NCBI GenBank assembly: GCA_902800815.1
Contig: CADCGB010000004.1
Span: forward strand, 124,001 to 188,000
From: Fibrobacter succinogenes
GTDB taxonomy: Bacteria; Fibrobacterota; Fibrobacteria; Fibrobacterales; Fibrobacteraceae
DNA: 64,000 bases
Direction: 5' to 3'
The notes under the pieces are model-generated. The model did not search any database, was not told the DNA's origin, and worked only from the letters and a program-made list of their open reading frames with translations. Both the position numbers and the translations under genes were made by a program. This document shows, piece after piece, positions 37,780 through 46,470 of this stretch; position 1 is the stretch's first letter; every line of letters begins with the position of its first letter.

Positions 37780-38961
37780 ATGAATAAACTATTTACCGCA
37801 TCGCTGCTGTCGCTTGCTGTATTTGCCTCTTATGCAAATGCCGAGATCCTGACCTACACGGCATCTTCCAAGAAGTCGCAGAAGGAAGCGGACCAGCTTG
37901 CACTGGAAGGCCTTGCCAAGCAGTTGCGCACCAAGGTTTCGAGCGAGTTTGAAACCCGCACGAAAGAAGACGAAAGTGGCAAGGTGATCTCATCGGCGAA
38001 GAGCGTCAAGAACACTTCAACCAACATGGTGCTCAAGGGCGCGAAGGTGACTCCGGGTGCCAAGTCGGGTGGCAAGTTCCAGTCGACTGCCACTATCGAT
38101 ACCGACCAGATGGCATCGAAGATCCTGGTAGACCTGGAATCGATCCGCAAGGATATGAAGGCTAAGGATTCTATTGTCCGCCTCGACATGATGGATGGCG
38201 ACTACCGCAAGATGGGCGTCGACATGCTTGCCCTCGAAAAGCTGGCTGATACCTATAATCAGAACCTCGAAGACCTGAGCTGCGTGCAGAAAATTCCAGC
38301 AAACCTCAGGCTTGAAAGTACGATTGGCGAACTGACGGAATACCTCGTGTCGGGTATGGCTTCCATCAAGATGGAAACGGACCTTACGAGCGAGGCCCTG
38401 ATTGTGACGGTGACGGACTTCAACGGGCCGGTGGTCGGGTTCCCGCTTGCCCTGACGCAGGATAGCAAGGACATTGCCCACGAGAAGACGAACGAGGAAG
38501 GCGAGGCCGTGTTCTCGCTCGCCCAGGTGAAGAAACTCCACCCGAGCGGCGACGTGACGGTGCATGCCGACCTTTCGTTTAGGTACGTACGCAAGTCTGC
38601 CGTGATTTCCAAGTCGGTACACTACACCTCCGATGTAGCGGCATGTGCCTACACGCTGGAATGTGAAGGCCCGACGGAGGCGTGCGGTGCACTGCGCGGT
38701 CACCTTATCGCAGCGGGTATCTCGATTTCGGACAAGGCGAACCTCACCAAGATGAAGGCTACGATTACCTCTGCCGACAAGATGAACTCCAGCAAGACCC
38801 TCTGCACGTCGCGCATTACGCTTGCAATCGAGGCGGGTAAGCAGTCCATCTCCGAGCAGGCTCAGGGCGTTGGCCGTGATGAGGGCATCGCCCAGGCGAC
38901 AGCCGTGAAGAAGGTGAATGCGACCCGCTTGCACGATACCTTCAAGAAGGCCTGCCAGTAA
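37780..38961 (+). CDS. Secreted LPP20-like protein
   Basis: 393 residues with a signal peptide (cleavage at ANA-E). The N-terminal part (TASSKKSQKEADQLALEG, then a Thr/Ser-rich variable loop) has the LPP20/FlgT-N pattern of a helix with conserved small residues followed by beta strands. A middle region (VTDFNGPVVGFPLALTQDS) looks like a carboxypeptidase-regulatory or Ig-like fold, and the C-terminus has four cysteines. A GGGAG site precedes the start. It is the third gene of the FecR-CsgG-like cluster and is followed by a terminator. Confidence 0.65.
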   Translation: MNKLFTASLLSLAVFASYANAEILTYTASSKKSQKEADQLALEGLAKQLRTKVSSEFETRTKEDESGKVISSAKSVKNTSTNMVLKGAKVTPGAKSGGKFQSTATIDTDQMASKILVDLESIRKDMKAKDSIVRLDMMDGDYRKMGVDMLALEKLADTYNQNLEDLSCVQKIPANLRLESTIGELTEYLVSGMASIKMETDLTSEALIVTVTDFNGPVVGFPLALTQDSKDIAHEKTNEEGEAVFSLAQVKKLHPSGDVTVHADLSFRYVRKSAVISKSVHYTSDVAACAYTLECEGPTEACGALRGHLIAAGISISDKANLTKMKATITSADKMNSSKTLCTSRITLAIEAGKQSISEQAQGVGRDEGIAQATAVKKVNATRLHDTFKKACQ

Positions 38962-38966
38962 TACCT

Positions 38967-39005
38967 GAGGTCATTCTCGACCGAGCGAAGCGCGGGAGGG
39001 AATCC
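38967..39005. repeat. Possible dispersed intergenic repeat
   Basis: GTCATTCTCGACCGAGCGAA and the following GC-rich bases resemble the TCATTCTGAGCGAAGC-type dispersed intergenic elements found in many genomes. Only one copy occurs in this window. Confidence 0.35.
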
Positions 39006-39041
39006 ATACAGTTCGTGCCTGCGCTTGCTGTAGAGTTATAA

Positions 39042-39077
39042 AAGAGAAGGTTCGGTAATACCGGGCCTTTTCTTTTT
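39042..39077 (+). terminator. Terminator of the FecR-LPP20 operon
   Basis: AGAAGG-TT-CGG pairs with CCG-GG-CCTT around TAATA, followed by TTTTCTTTTT. Confidence 0.65.
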
Positions 39078-39146
39078 GCTATGGGCTTTCTTTTATGTCG
39101 TGAAGCAGATTGTGTCGATAGACAAGGTTGGGTGGGTGCCTCTAGA

Positions 39147-39180
39147 TAAAAAAAAGAAGACCCGGCTTTTTAGCCGGGCC
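39147..39180 (-). terminator. Terminator of the LPP20 lipoprotein gene
   Basis: Minus strand CCCGGCT-AAAA-AGCCGGG followed by TCTTCTTTTTTTT. Confidence 0.85.
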
Positions 39181-39205
39181 TCTTTGCGTTAAGATCGCTT
39201 AAGGA

Positions 39206-39748
39206 TTACTGCTTTTCGATTTCAGCATCGAGTTCAGCGTAAGCCTTGTTGGCGGCAGCGCGGATCTTGTTGGCGACAGCGTCGTCATACTGGCCGGCAG
39301 CCTGGAGGCTCTTGATGAGTTCTTCGACGAGGTTGGCGTCGAGAGTCATGATGCCGTAGATCTTGAAGTGACCGTCTTCGGTGGTTTCAACCTTCACGTC
39401 GACGAGGGTAGCGCCGCTCATGTGGGTGTTCACGACAGTCTTGGAGGTGGACTGGAAGTGTTCGGCAACCTGGTCGTTCACGTCTTCCTTGAAGTTCTTG
39501 ATGAGAGCCTTGGTCTGGGCGTCGATTTCCTTGGCGAGGTCAACACGGGCATTCTGGTCGGCCTTTTCCATGGCGATCTGTTCATCGGTAGAAACACCGA
39601 TACCCATACCGGCAGGAACGTGGTCCTTCAGGTAGGCTTTCTTCTTCATCTGCATTTCGACGAGAGCGCTAGCGGACTTTTCCTGCGGGGTCGAGCTACA
39701 ACCGATCATCAGGAATGCTGCGAGAGCGGCAACGATCAACTTCTTCAT
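39206..39748 (-). CDS. LPP20-family lipoprotein
   Basis: 180 residues with lipobox MIGC. LPP20 lipoproteins are small outer-membrane lipoproteins of unclear role. The body shows GMGIGVSTDEQIAMEKADQNAR, the typical helix start, then ARVDLAKEIDAQTKAL, a beta segment TLVDVKVETTEDG and a C-terminal Ala-rich helix. A strong AAGGAG site (7-nt spacing) suggests high expression. Codon use is strongly biased toward C-ending codons, as in abundant proteins. It is convergent with the FecR cluster, which also encodes LPP20-like domains. Confidence 0.85.
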   Translation of the reverse strand: MKKLIVAALAAFLMIGCSSTPQEKSASALVEMQMKKKAYLKDHVPAGMGIGVSTDEQIAMEKADQNARVDLAKEIDAQTKALIKNFKEDVNDQVAEHFQSTSKTVVNTHMSGATLVDVKVETTEDGHFKIYGIMTLDANLVEELIKSLQAAGQYDDAVANKIRAAANKAYAELDAEIEKQ

Positions 39749-39805
39749 AATAAACTCCTTGTTTAATGTTTTCCCCTTCGAGGGGTTGAATTGAAGTCTA
39801 TATCA

Positions 39806-39834
39806 AAAATATCTTAAAGATTGCAGAAAGTCAA
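39806..39834 (-). promoter_or_regulatory. LPP20 lipoprotein promoter
   Basis: -35 TTGACT (39829-39834), 17-bp spacer, -10 TATTTT (39806-39811) on the minus strand. The leader of about 50 nt contains a small CCCCT-CGA-AGGGG hairpin. Confidence 0.6.
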
Positions 39835-39873
39835 GGTGAAAATAAGTTTTCTTACGAAAATATGATGAATATC

Positions 39874-39901
39874 AAATTTCGGGCGAAAAGTGGCGAAATT
39901 T
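39874..39901. terminator. AT-rich hairpin after rsmE
   Basis: AAATTTCG / CGAAATTT, 8 bp with a 12-nt loop, directly after the rsmE stop codon. No clear T-run. Confidence 0.4.
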
Positions 39902-39905
39902 TGGT

Positions 39906-40607
39906 TTAAATGAACTTTCCGAGGGCGATAATGGCGGCAGTCCGTGCCCTTAGACGGGTGTTTCCGAGGTTGATGAGGGCGGTCTTCCCCCGCTGGTATG
40001 ACTTTATTCGTGAAATTTCTTTGTCTGAAAAGCCACCCTCGGGGCCGACGAGCAGGGTAGTCCTTTGGTCGAGGGTGGGGGCGGTGTTTTCGCCATCCAT
40101 GTCGCAGAGCACGAGGTCGCCTTCGTAGGTGTCGAGCCAGTGGTCGAATTCGACTGGACCTTCTATGCGGGTCAGCCATGGCTTCTTGGATTGCTTGAGG
40201 CTGACGAGGCTCTTGAGTTCGGCGCGCCGGACAAGTTTGTGCAGGTCGGAGTTCTTGGGTTCCTGCGAAAAGTCCGTGCGTAGAAAGTAAATCGTGTCAA
40301 TTTCTGTCTGCGCTGCGTGGAATACGACTTCTTCGAGGGCGTCGTCCTTGAGGCATGCGATGGCGAGGCTCAGTTTCGGACGCTCGATAGAAACGGTATC
40401 GAAGTTGTCGATGCGGACTTCGCAGGCCTTCGGGTCGGCCTTTACGATTGTCGCATCGGCAAAGTGCCCCAGCCCGTCGCAGAGTTCGAGCGTGTCGCCG
40501 ACGGTGGCGCGGCATACGCGGACGGCGTGGCTGCTCTCGTTCTCGTCGAGGGTGAATGTGCCCACACCTATTTGCGGGCAGTAAAAACGGCTGTCTGGGG
40601 TTCTCAT
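39906..40607 (-). CDS. rsmE: 16S rRNA m3U1498 methyltransferase RsmE
   Basis: 233 residues. It methylates U1498 of 16S rRNA using SAM and has the trefoil-knot SPOUT fold. Visible are the N-terminal PUA-like part (HAVRVCRATVGDTLELCDG), the SPOUT motifs LLVGPEGGFSDKEI and the knot end NLGNTRLRARTAAIIAL, where LGxRILRxETA is usual. The start MRTPDSRFYCP at 40607 is chosen because a longer upstream frame runs into the divergent HAD gene. Confidence 0.92.
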   Translation of the reverse strand: MRTPDSRFYCPQIGVGTFTLDENESSHAVRVCRATVGDTLELCDGLGHFADATIVKADPKACEVRIDNFDTVSIERPKLSLAIACLKDDALEEVVFHAAQTEIDTIYFLRTDFSQEPKNSDLHKLVRRAELKSLVSLKQSKKPWLTRIEGPVEFDHWLDTYEGDLVLCDMDGENTAPTLDQRTTLLVGPEGGFSDKEISRIKSYQRGKTALINLGNTRLRARTAAIIALGKFI

Positions 40608-40617
40608 GGTGTATAAG

Positions 40618-40633
40618 GTAGAAATTTTTCTAC
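40618..40633. promoter_or_regulatory. Dyad in the rsmE / HAD phosphatase divergent promoter
   Basis: GTAGAAA-TT-TTTCTAC, a near-perfect 16-bp palindrome in a 36-bp divergent gap. TACATT (40631-40636) overlaps its end and lies 7 nt before the HAD start codon. Confidence 0.4.
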
Positions 40634-40643
40634 ATTGGGGCAC

Positions 40644-41432
40644 ATGCAACATAAACCGGTAAAGGCAGTCGTATTTGATCTGGATGGCACGCTCTACCTG
40701 AGCGGTCGCCCGTATCCGGGTGCCGTCGATGCGGTAAAACGCGTGGCGGCCCGCGTGCCGGTTTACTACCTGAGCAACAATACGAGCAAGTCGCCGGTGT
40801 TCTACGAGAACCGCCTGAACGTGATGGGGCTCCCGCTTCGCGATGATTCCATCATCTCGGCGCTTTACCTCTCGCTCGACGCGATTCACGAGAAGGGCAT
40901 CAAGAATGTGTACTTTTTTGCGAATCCCGAGGTTTACGAGTGGTTTGCTGCACAGGACCCGAGCCTGAATCTGCGCCCGTCAGTAGAGGAAACGGAACTT
41001 GTTCTCGTTGCCTACCACAACAGCTTTGACTACCGGGAACTCTGCGAACTCAGTTTCCGCGTGCAGCGCGGGATTCCGTTCTGGGTGACGCATACCGATT
41101 TCGTGTGCCCTGATGCGCGTGGCCCCGTTCCCGATATCGGGAGCTTCATGGCCCTCTTAAAAACGGCTTATGGTGTGGAACCGGAGCGCAGTTTTGGCAA
41201 GCCGAACCCCGCGATGCTTGCGGGCGTGCTCAAGCATTATGCTCCCGAAGAAATCCTCTTCGTGGGGGATAGGCTCTATACGGATTTTGAACTCGCGAAG
41301 CGTGCGGGTTGCAGGTTCGTGCTGCCCCTATGCGGGGAGACCAAGCGCGAGGATGTCGATAAGCTCGACGTGAAGCCGGAGTGTATCGTGGAGTATGTCC
41401 GCGATATCGACTTCGACGCCTTCCTTAAATAA
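40644..41432 (+). CDS. HAD-superfamily phosphatase, NagD-like (subfamily IIA)
   Basis: 262 residues. Motifs of the family are FDLDGTLYLSGR (nucleophile Asp), YLSNNTSKSP (motif II), FGKPNPAMLAG (Lys) and FVGDRLYTDFELAKRAG (acidic motif). NagD-type enzymes dephosphorylate small sugar or nucleotide phosphates; the exact substrate cannot be read here. It has no Shine-Dalgarno site at a good distance (GGGG at 4 nt only). Its 3' end overlaps the convergent YfhO-like gene by 8 nt. Confidence 0.88.
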   Translation: MQHKPVKAVVFDLDGTLYLSGRPYPGAVDAVKRVAARVPVYYLSNNTSKSPVFYENRLNVMGLPLRDDSIISALYLSLDAIHEKGIKNVYFFANPEVYEWFAAQDPSLNLRPSVEETELVLVAYHNSFDYRELCELSFRVQRGIPFWVTHTDFVCPDARGPVPDIGSFMALLKTAYGVEPERSFGKPNPAMLAGVLKHYAPEEILFVGDRLYTDFELAKRAGCRFVLPLCGETKREDVDKLDVKPECIVEYVRDIDFDAFLK

Positions 41433-44202
41433 TCTTCTTGCGGCGACGGACTGCGATGAATATGCCGAACGCTGTGAGCAGCAGTGCGGCGATCGCGCTC
41501 ACCTTGATGCAGGCATGGAACGGCTTGCTCCGGTATTCCATGCGGACTTCGGACTTGCCCTTCGGAATTTCGACGGCGCGGAGGTTGCCGAATGCCTTGT
41601 AGACTTTTGCCGGAGCGCCGTTGACGGTCGCATGCCAGTAGGGGTGGTAGTTGCCCGCGACGACCATGAAGCCCGCGCGGTCGCTTTCTACCTGGAATAC
41701 CTGCGTGTCCATCTTGGGGCTTGCGACAAGCTTTGCATACCCGTTCGCGACTCCGCCTTCGCCTGCGTGTTCGGGTTTTTCGGAGAGGATAACCGTCTCG
41801 CGATAGTAGAAGTTGTCGTCCACGGGTTCGGCCTGCGGCTGCTCGGCGGCAACTTGTTCCGCGGCGGCCTCGGTTGCAGTGCTGTCTGCGGCTTCTGCAG
41901 TTGCGGAATCGCCGGTGGCTGTCGTGGAGTATTCCGTTGCGGCGGGGATGGGTTCCTCGGCCTTGGGCTTGCGGATGGCGGCCTTTTCGCGGAGGGTCTT
42001 GATGGCGCTAGCATCGTCCATCGTTACGGACTGCCCGTAGATGTAGGCTTCGCCCATCGCCGTCTGGATAGGCATGAATGTCGTTCCCTGGCGGCTGTCG
42101 AAGATAATCGCGCCCACGTTCATCAGGTCGAGGAACGGGTGGGCCGCATCGGGGTTGTTGATGTTCAGCAGGTAGTTCGCGTTCTGCTGGCCGCCGCGGA
42201 ACTCGCGGTAGGTCGCAAGTTCGTTATCGTGGAAGCCGTCGGCATTGCGCATGTGGTACTGCGGGAAGATGTTGCCCCCGAGCGCCTTGCTGCGGGAAAG
42301 CGAAAGTACGCGCGGAACGTTGAGGGAATCAGCCTTGTAGGGCGCCTTGAGGGCCGCGACAATCCCGTTGTTCGGCTGCAGGTATTCGCCCGCGGGTACG
42401 TTCTGGATGAACGCCGCGTTGATGAAGAAGAGGTCTACCGCGGCGGCGACGGCAAGGATGCATGCCTTTGCCACGATGGAACCGTTCCACTTGAATACGG
42501 CCAGCGCTACGCCTGCAATCACGAGAATCAGGATGAATCCCGGAATCACGGTGCTTGCGGTCGCGTTCATCACGATTTCGTTCAGCGGCTTGAAGTATGG
42601 TGCAACGACCGGGTCGTTGAGCAGGTCCTGCCCGCTCATGAGGAACGCGCCAATGGCAGTGAACCCGAGTACGATGCATGCCTGAATAACGCGGCTGGAG
42701 CCTTTGAGCCCAGACTTGTATGCTTCTATCAGGTTTGTAAAGGAGAATGGCTTGCCCTGGTCGTCGAGGTTCATCACGCCGATGCAGGCGATGCCGTACA
42801 GAATGCAGGCGACAAGCCCGACAGGCCCGATGAAGGTTGTCCAGTTGTAGCGGGCGATGACGGCGAGCACCAGGAGGATGCCAAACATTGCGGCGCCGTG
42901 CAGGAGGGCGCGCCAGTTCCTTGCGACATCTTCGGATTTGCTAGAGACGGAGCGGAGCACGGGGCCAGCCATCATCACGAGCAGGAGCGGAAGCCAGAAC
43001 ATCGACATGCCCGGCGCGCGGAAATTCTTGACACCCGGGAGGATTGCGTACCACAGTTTGAACAGCGGGGAATGTGCCCCCATGCCGTAACTGAGGGCGA
43101 CGACGGCACCCACGGCCCAGAACGTCGCCCAGCGGCGCTTGCCGGGGAGGAACAGGCAGAGGAACCCGAGGAAGGTGAGGAGTGCGCCTGCGTTGTTGTG
43201 GTCTAGCTTGAAACTGTTGTGGCCCCAGTAGAACGGGCTGCCCTGGCTGCCGGATTCTGCCATCTTGCGGTATTCGTTCATCGTGACGTTCACGAAGGAA
43301 CTGCCCTCGAGGTCACCCGTCTTTTCGTTCTGCTCGTACACGTCCACGCCGATGAATCCCGGCAGGAGCATCTGCGCGAGTTCTTCCTGGTGGAGTGACC
43401 AGCTGGCGGCGTGCCCGATATTGGTATGGTCGCCTTCGCCACGCACGGACTGCGTGGTGGTGTACATGTAGGGTGGCACCAGCTGGAAGCAACTGAGCGC
43501 AAGCCCGAAGGCGAGGCCGGCGGCGGCGAGCCCGATGCGCTTACCGCGGGTCTTGAACGTTTCGCAGTGGAAGAACGCCTCGTAGAGCGTGTAGAAACCT
43601 GCGCCCCACAGGAACAGGTACGTGAGTTGCAGGTGGCTCCCGAGAATCATCCAGGCGATGCTTGCCGCAAGGACGATGAGATAGGGGAGGCTCCCGCAGC
43701 GGACCACCTTCCTGATGGCGAGGAGGGCGAGCGGCGCGATGGCGAATACCATCATCTTGCCGTCGTGACCGCCGTAGATATACGTGAAGTATTCCGGAGA
43801 GAATGCGTAGAGGAACCCGAGGAGGGCGCCCCACCAGCGGTTACCCGTGAGGTTCCAGGCCAGGAGCATGGCGCTCATGAAGGCGACCCACACGGTAAGG
43901 ATAAACTTGAAGCCCACCGCACGTGCCGGGTCCATCAGGAACTGCGTCCACACGAGCGGGTGGTAGGCATCGGCGAAAAGTGCGTCGATGGTAGGCACGC
44001 CACCCAGGCGGCTATCGTCCCATTCGGTGACGATGGCATTCTCGGCACGCAGTATGCGGCTGCCGATGCCGTTCAGCTGGTCGCTGTTGAGCATCAATTG
44101 GCTGTCGTCAAAAGCGAAACCGCGGAAAACGATGAGGAGGATTGCGAAGAAAAGCGCGGCCATCGCCGCAAAGAAAACGGGCTTCTTGTTCAGGAAATTC
44201 AT
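41425..44202 (-). CDS. YfhO-family large membrane protein
   Basis: 925 residues with about a dozen membrane segments. YfhO proteins resemble GT-C glycosyltransferases and take part in modifying cell-wall or lipid-linked polymers. Seen are NSDQLNGIGSRILRAE near the first loop, YAFSPEYFTYIYGGHDGKMM, GSHLQLTYLFLWG, then a C-terminal soluble region with an Ala/Glu/Thr-rich insertion (about residues 735-800) and VAGNYHPYWHATVNGAPAKV before a last membrane helix and a basic tail (RRRKKII). TATATT ends 7 nt before the ATG with no Shine-Dalgarno site. Substrate unknown. Confidence 0.8.
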   Translation of the reverse strand: MNFLNKKPVFFAAMAALFFAILLIVFRGFAFDDSQLMLNSDQLNGIGSRILRAENAIVTEWDDSRLGGVPTIDALFADAYHPLVWTQFLMDPARAVGFKFILTVWVAFMSAMLLAWNLTGNRWWGALLGFLYAFSPEYFTYIYGGHDGKMMVFAIAPLALLAIRKVVRCGSLPYLIVLAASIAWMILGSHLQLTYLFLWGAGFYTLYEAFFHCETFKTRGKRIGLAAAGLAFGLALSCFQLVPPYMYTTTQSVRGEGDHTNIGHAASWSLHQEELAQMLLPGFIGVDVYEQNEKTGDLEGSSFVNVTMNEYRKMAESGSQGSPFYWGHNSFKLDHNNAGALLTFLGFLCLFLPGKRRWATFWAVGAVVALSYGMGAHSPLFKLWYAILPGVKNFRAPGMSMFWLPLLLVMMAGPVLRSVSSKSEDVARNWRALLHGAAMFGILLVLAVIARYNWTTFIGPVGLVACILYGIACIGVMNLDDQGKPFSFTNLIEAYKSGLKGSSRVIQACIVLGFTAIGAFLMSGQDLLNDPVVAPYFKPLNEIVMNATASTVIPGFILILVIAGVALAVFKWNGSIVAKACILAVAAAVDLFFINAAFIQNVPAGEYLQPNNGIVAALKAPYKADSLNVPRVLSLSRSKALGGNIFPQYHMRNADGFHDNELATYREFRGGQQNANYLLNINNPDAAHPFLDLMNVGAIIFDSRQGTTFMPIQTAMGEAYIYGQSVTMDDASAIKTLREKAAIRKPKAEEPIPAATEYSTTATGDSATAEAADSTATEAAAEQVAAEQPQAEPVDDNFYYRETVILSEKPEHAGEGGVANGYAKLVASPKMDTQVFQVESDRAGFMVVAGNYHPYWHATVNGAPAKVYKAFGNLRAVEIPKGKSEVRMEYRSKPFHACIKVSAIAALLLTAFGIFIAVRRRKKII

Positions 44203-44260
44203 GCCCGAAAATATAGTTACTCGTTACTCGCTGCTAGTTACAGGAAAATGATTAAACGAC

Positions 44261-44287
44261 AAAAACCGGAGCCGAGGTCCGGTTTTT
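44261..44287. terminator. Terminator after the 36-aa ORF
   Basis: AAAAACCGGA-GCCGAGG-TCCGGTTTTT, a symmetric hairpin that can work on both strands. Confidence 0.8.
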
Positions 44288-44310
44288 AAATCTAGGGTAA
44301 ATGAAGCGAC

Positions 44311-44421
44311 TTAGTCGGCGGTGTTTTCGTCGACCTTGTTGTACTTGACGAGACTGTAAATGCCGAAGGCAGAGATGATGCACACGGCGGCTATCACGAT
44401 AATCTTGATAATTTTGCCCAT
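44311..44421 (-). CDS. 36-residue single-pass membrane peptide
   Basis: MGKIIKIIVIAAVCIISAFG, then IYSLVKYNKVDENTAD. One membrane helix with a positively charged N-terminus (Lys3, Lys6) and a polar, acidic C-terminal tail. A clear AGGAG site lies 7 nt before the ATG and a strong terminator follows the stop codon, so this has all the parts of an independent gene despite its size. Function unknown; small proteins of this type often bind larger membrane complexes. Confidence 0.72.
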   Translation of the reverse strand: MGKIIKIIVIAAVCIISAFGIYSLVKYNKVDENTAD

Positions 44422-44496
44422 AAAAGTCTCCTGGTTTTATTCCTGTTTCTAAAATACCTTTTTTTAGGTAAAAAGCAATAGTTTTTTCAAAAAATG

Positions 44497-45429
44497 TTAA
44501 GCCTTCGTGAGAATCATGCAGATGACGGGGAGTTTCTTGTCCACCTCGTTCTCGCTCGGGATAATCTCGCTCTCGAGAATCTTGCAGTTGAATTCCTTCA
44601 TGAAGAACTCGAGCTGGCCGCGGTCAAAGCCCAGCCAGATGTGGCCGTGCGTGGTGCGGAAGGATTCTTCCTTGTGCTGCGCGAGGTCGAGGAATGCAAG
44701 CGTTCCACCCGGCTTGAGGATGCGGATGGCTTCCTTGAGGGCGAGTCGCGGGTCGGTCGCGTGGTGGAGCACCTGGCTCATGAGCACGAGGTCGGCGTAG
44801 TTGTCGGGGAGGCCGGTCTTTGTCATGTCGGCGACCTTCGGCGTGATGTTCTTGATGCCCTTCTGCCTCAGGATTTTCTGGAGCCCGCTGATGACCTTCG
44901 GGTCGTAGTCGAGCGAGGTCACGTTCTTGCAGCGGTTCGCGAGCATGAGCGAGAGGTCTCCGCCTTCGCCGCAGCCGATATCCACCGCGTTTTCAAAAGG
45001 TATCATGAGCTTGCTGAACAGGCTGATCTGTGCCTTGAGGCTTCCGCCCGCCTGGTTCAGCTTGTGGATTTGCCCCTTGGTCTTGTCGGTACGTTCCTCG
45101 AGCACCTGTTCGGCGCGGCAGCGGATAATGTCCTTGTCGGGGAGTTCACCGTATGCGTCGCGGATTACGGAAAGCACGCGGTTGCTGAGCAGGAGTTCCT
45201 CGCTCAGGCGGTAGTATGCCTTGATGCCATCCCGACGGTCCTTCAGGAGGTTGCAGGCGGAAAGCTTTGAGAGATGCCTGCTCGCGTTACTCTGGTGGAT
45301 GTCGAGAATATCCTTGATTTCGTTGACGGTAAATTCCGCAATGTCGAGGAGCATCAGGATCTTGAGGCGCATTTCGTCGGAAATCGCGCTGAACAAATCC
45401 ATGGTCGGGGTAATCGGTTCACGTTGCAT
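44497..45429 (-). CDS. ArsR-type winged helix fused to SAM methyltransferase
   Basis: 310 residues. Residues 10-75 form an ArsR-family DNA-binding domain (AEFTVNEIKDILDIHQSNAS, recognition helix RHLSKLSACNL). A linker of about 60 residues follows, then a class I methyltransferase: motif I AVDIGCGEGGDLSLML, SLDYDP, VLMSQVLHHATDPRLALKEA and RILKPGGTLAFLDL. The fusion suggests a regulator whose output depends on SAM or on a methylated small molecule. TATATT ends 9 nt before the ATG (45439-45444) with no Shine-Dalgarno site. It is divergent from the PAP2 gene across 36 bp. Confidence 0.87.
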   Translation of the reverse strand: MQREPITPTMDLFSAISDEMRLKILMLLDIAEFTVNEIKDILDIHQSNASRHLSKLSACNLLKDRRDGIKAYYRLSEELLLSNRVLSVIRDAYGELPDKDIIRCRAEQVLEERTDKTKGQIHKLNQAGGSLKAQISLFSKLMIPFENAVDIGCGEGGDLSLMLANRCKNVTSLDYDPKVISGLQKILRQKGIKNITPKVADMTKTGLPDNYADLVLMSQVLHHATDPRLALKEAIRILKPGGTLAFLDLAQHKEESFRTTHGHIWLGFDRGQLEFFMKEFNCKILESEIIPSENEVDKKLPVICMILTKA

Positions 45430-45465
45430 ACGGGTATCAATATAAATATTTAATTTTGGGTTGAA

Positions 45466-46323
45466 ATGGCAAGGTTTTCGAAAAGCATTTTATTCGCGGT
45501 ACTCGCGTTGGCGGTGGCCTGCATGGCTGCCCCCTCGGGCGAGGCTTCCCCGATGCCCGCTGATGCCGAAACCCGCCACTACACGTTTACGCTCGAGAAG
45601 GACCTGCCGCTCACGTTTTTTGCCGCCTTCGGGAGTATCTACGGGAACTACAGGCTAACGCACATGTCGGTAACTGCCCCCGAGGACATGCCGCAGCGGG
45701 ATGACCTTATGCCCTGGGACCGCGCCGTTATGGGCCGTTACAACAAGACTGTAGCGGAAGTGAGCGACTGGTTTGCTGTGCTCGGTGCGATGCCGCTTGC
45801 CCTGGGGGCTGCGTCGTGGTACCGGGGGGATGCCTGCGGGCGCGACTTTGCCGTATATTCCCTTATGTTTGCACAGGCGCTTGCGTTCCAGAGTGCGCTC
45901 AACCTTACGTTCCGTTCCATGAAGTTCTGGCCGCGCCCCTACATTTACGCCGAGGATGGGGCGGGGGCCGAGGCTGCGGAAAGTGCCGAGGGCGAGGCCT
46001 ACGGGAGTTTTTTTAGCGGGCATGCCTCGGCGGCGTTCACGGTGGCCGTGTTTACGGGCGAGTGGTTCTCGGAAATGTACCCGAATTCAGCCTACAAGTC
46101 GCTTGTTTGGGCGGGCACGCTCTCGCTGGCGGGCTTTGTGGGGGCGCTGCGCATTGCTGCCGGCAAGCACTTCCCGAGTGACGTGATTGTGGGTGCCCTG
46201 GCGGGTACCGGCGTCAGTTTTGCAATCATCGGTATACACAAAAAATCGGTACGATTTGGCCCGGTTGCACTCTCCGGACTCTGGGCCGGCCCCAGCGCCG
46301 CCGGCGCAAGTTTTGCGTTTTAG
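45466..46323 (+). CDS. PAP2-family membrane phosphatase
   Basis: 285 residues with a signal peptide and about five membrane segments. PAP2 enzymes dephosphorylate lipid phosphates such as undecaprenyl pyrophosphate or phosphatidic acid. Active-site blocks are KFWPRP, SFFSGHAS and RIAAGKHFPSDVIVG, holding the expected Arg, two His and Asp. The first block is shorter than the classical K-x6-RP. The C-terminus ends in a Gly/Ala-rich segment. The lipid substrate cannot be told from sequence. Confidence 0.88.
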   Translation: MARFSKSILFAVLALAVACMAAPSGEASPMPADAETRHYTFTLEKDLPLTFFAAFGSIYGNYRLTHMSVTAPEDMPQRDDLMPWDRAVMGRYNKTVAEVSDWFAVLGAMPLALGAASWYRGDACGRDFAVYSLMFAQALAFQSALNLTFRSMKFWPRPYIYAEDGAGAEAAESAEGEAYGSFFSGHASAAFTVAVFTGEWFSEMYPNSAYKSLVWAGTLSLAGFVGALRIAAGKHFPSDVIVGALAGTGVSFAIIGIHKKSVRFGPVALSGLWAGPSAAGASFAF

Positions 46324-46470
46324 CCAGATTGCAACAATCTCAAACGGCCTTCGCAGTAGTGTGTAAACTTAATCAAGATATAAACATTTCTTTGCTTGAA
46401 ATAAACGGGCCTTGCCCGAGATAAACGATGTAGTTTAACGTGTGGAAGGCGTCGGCCAAGGATGGGGAGG

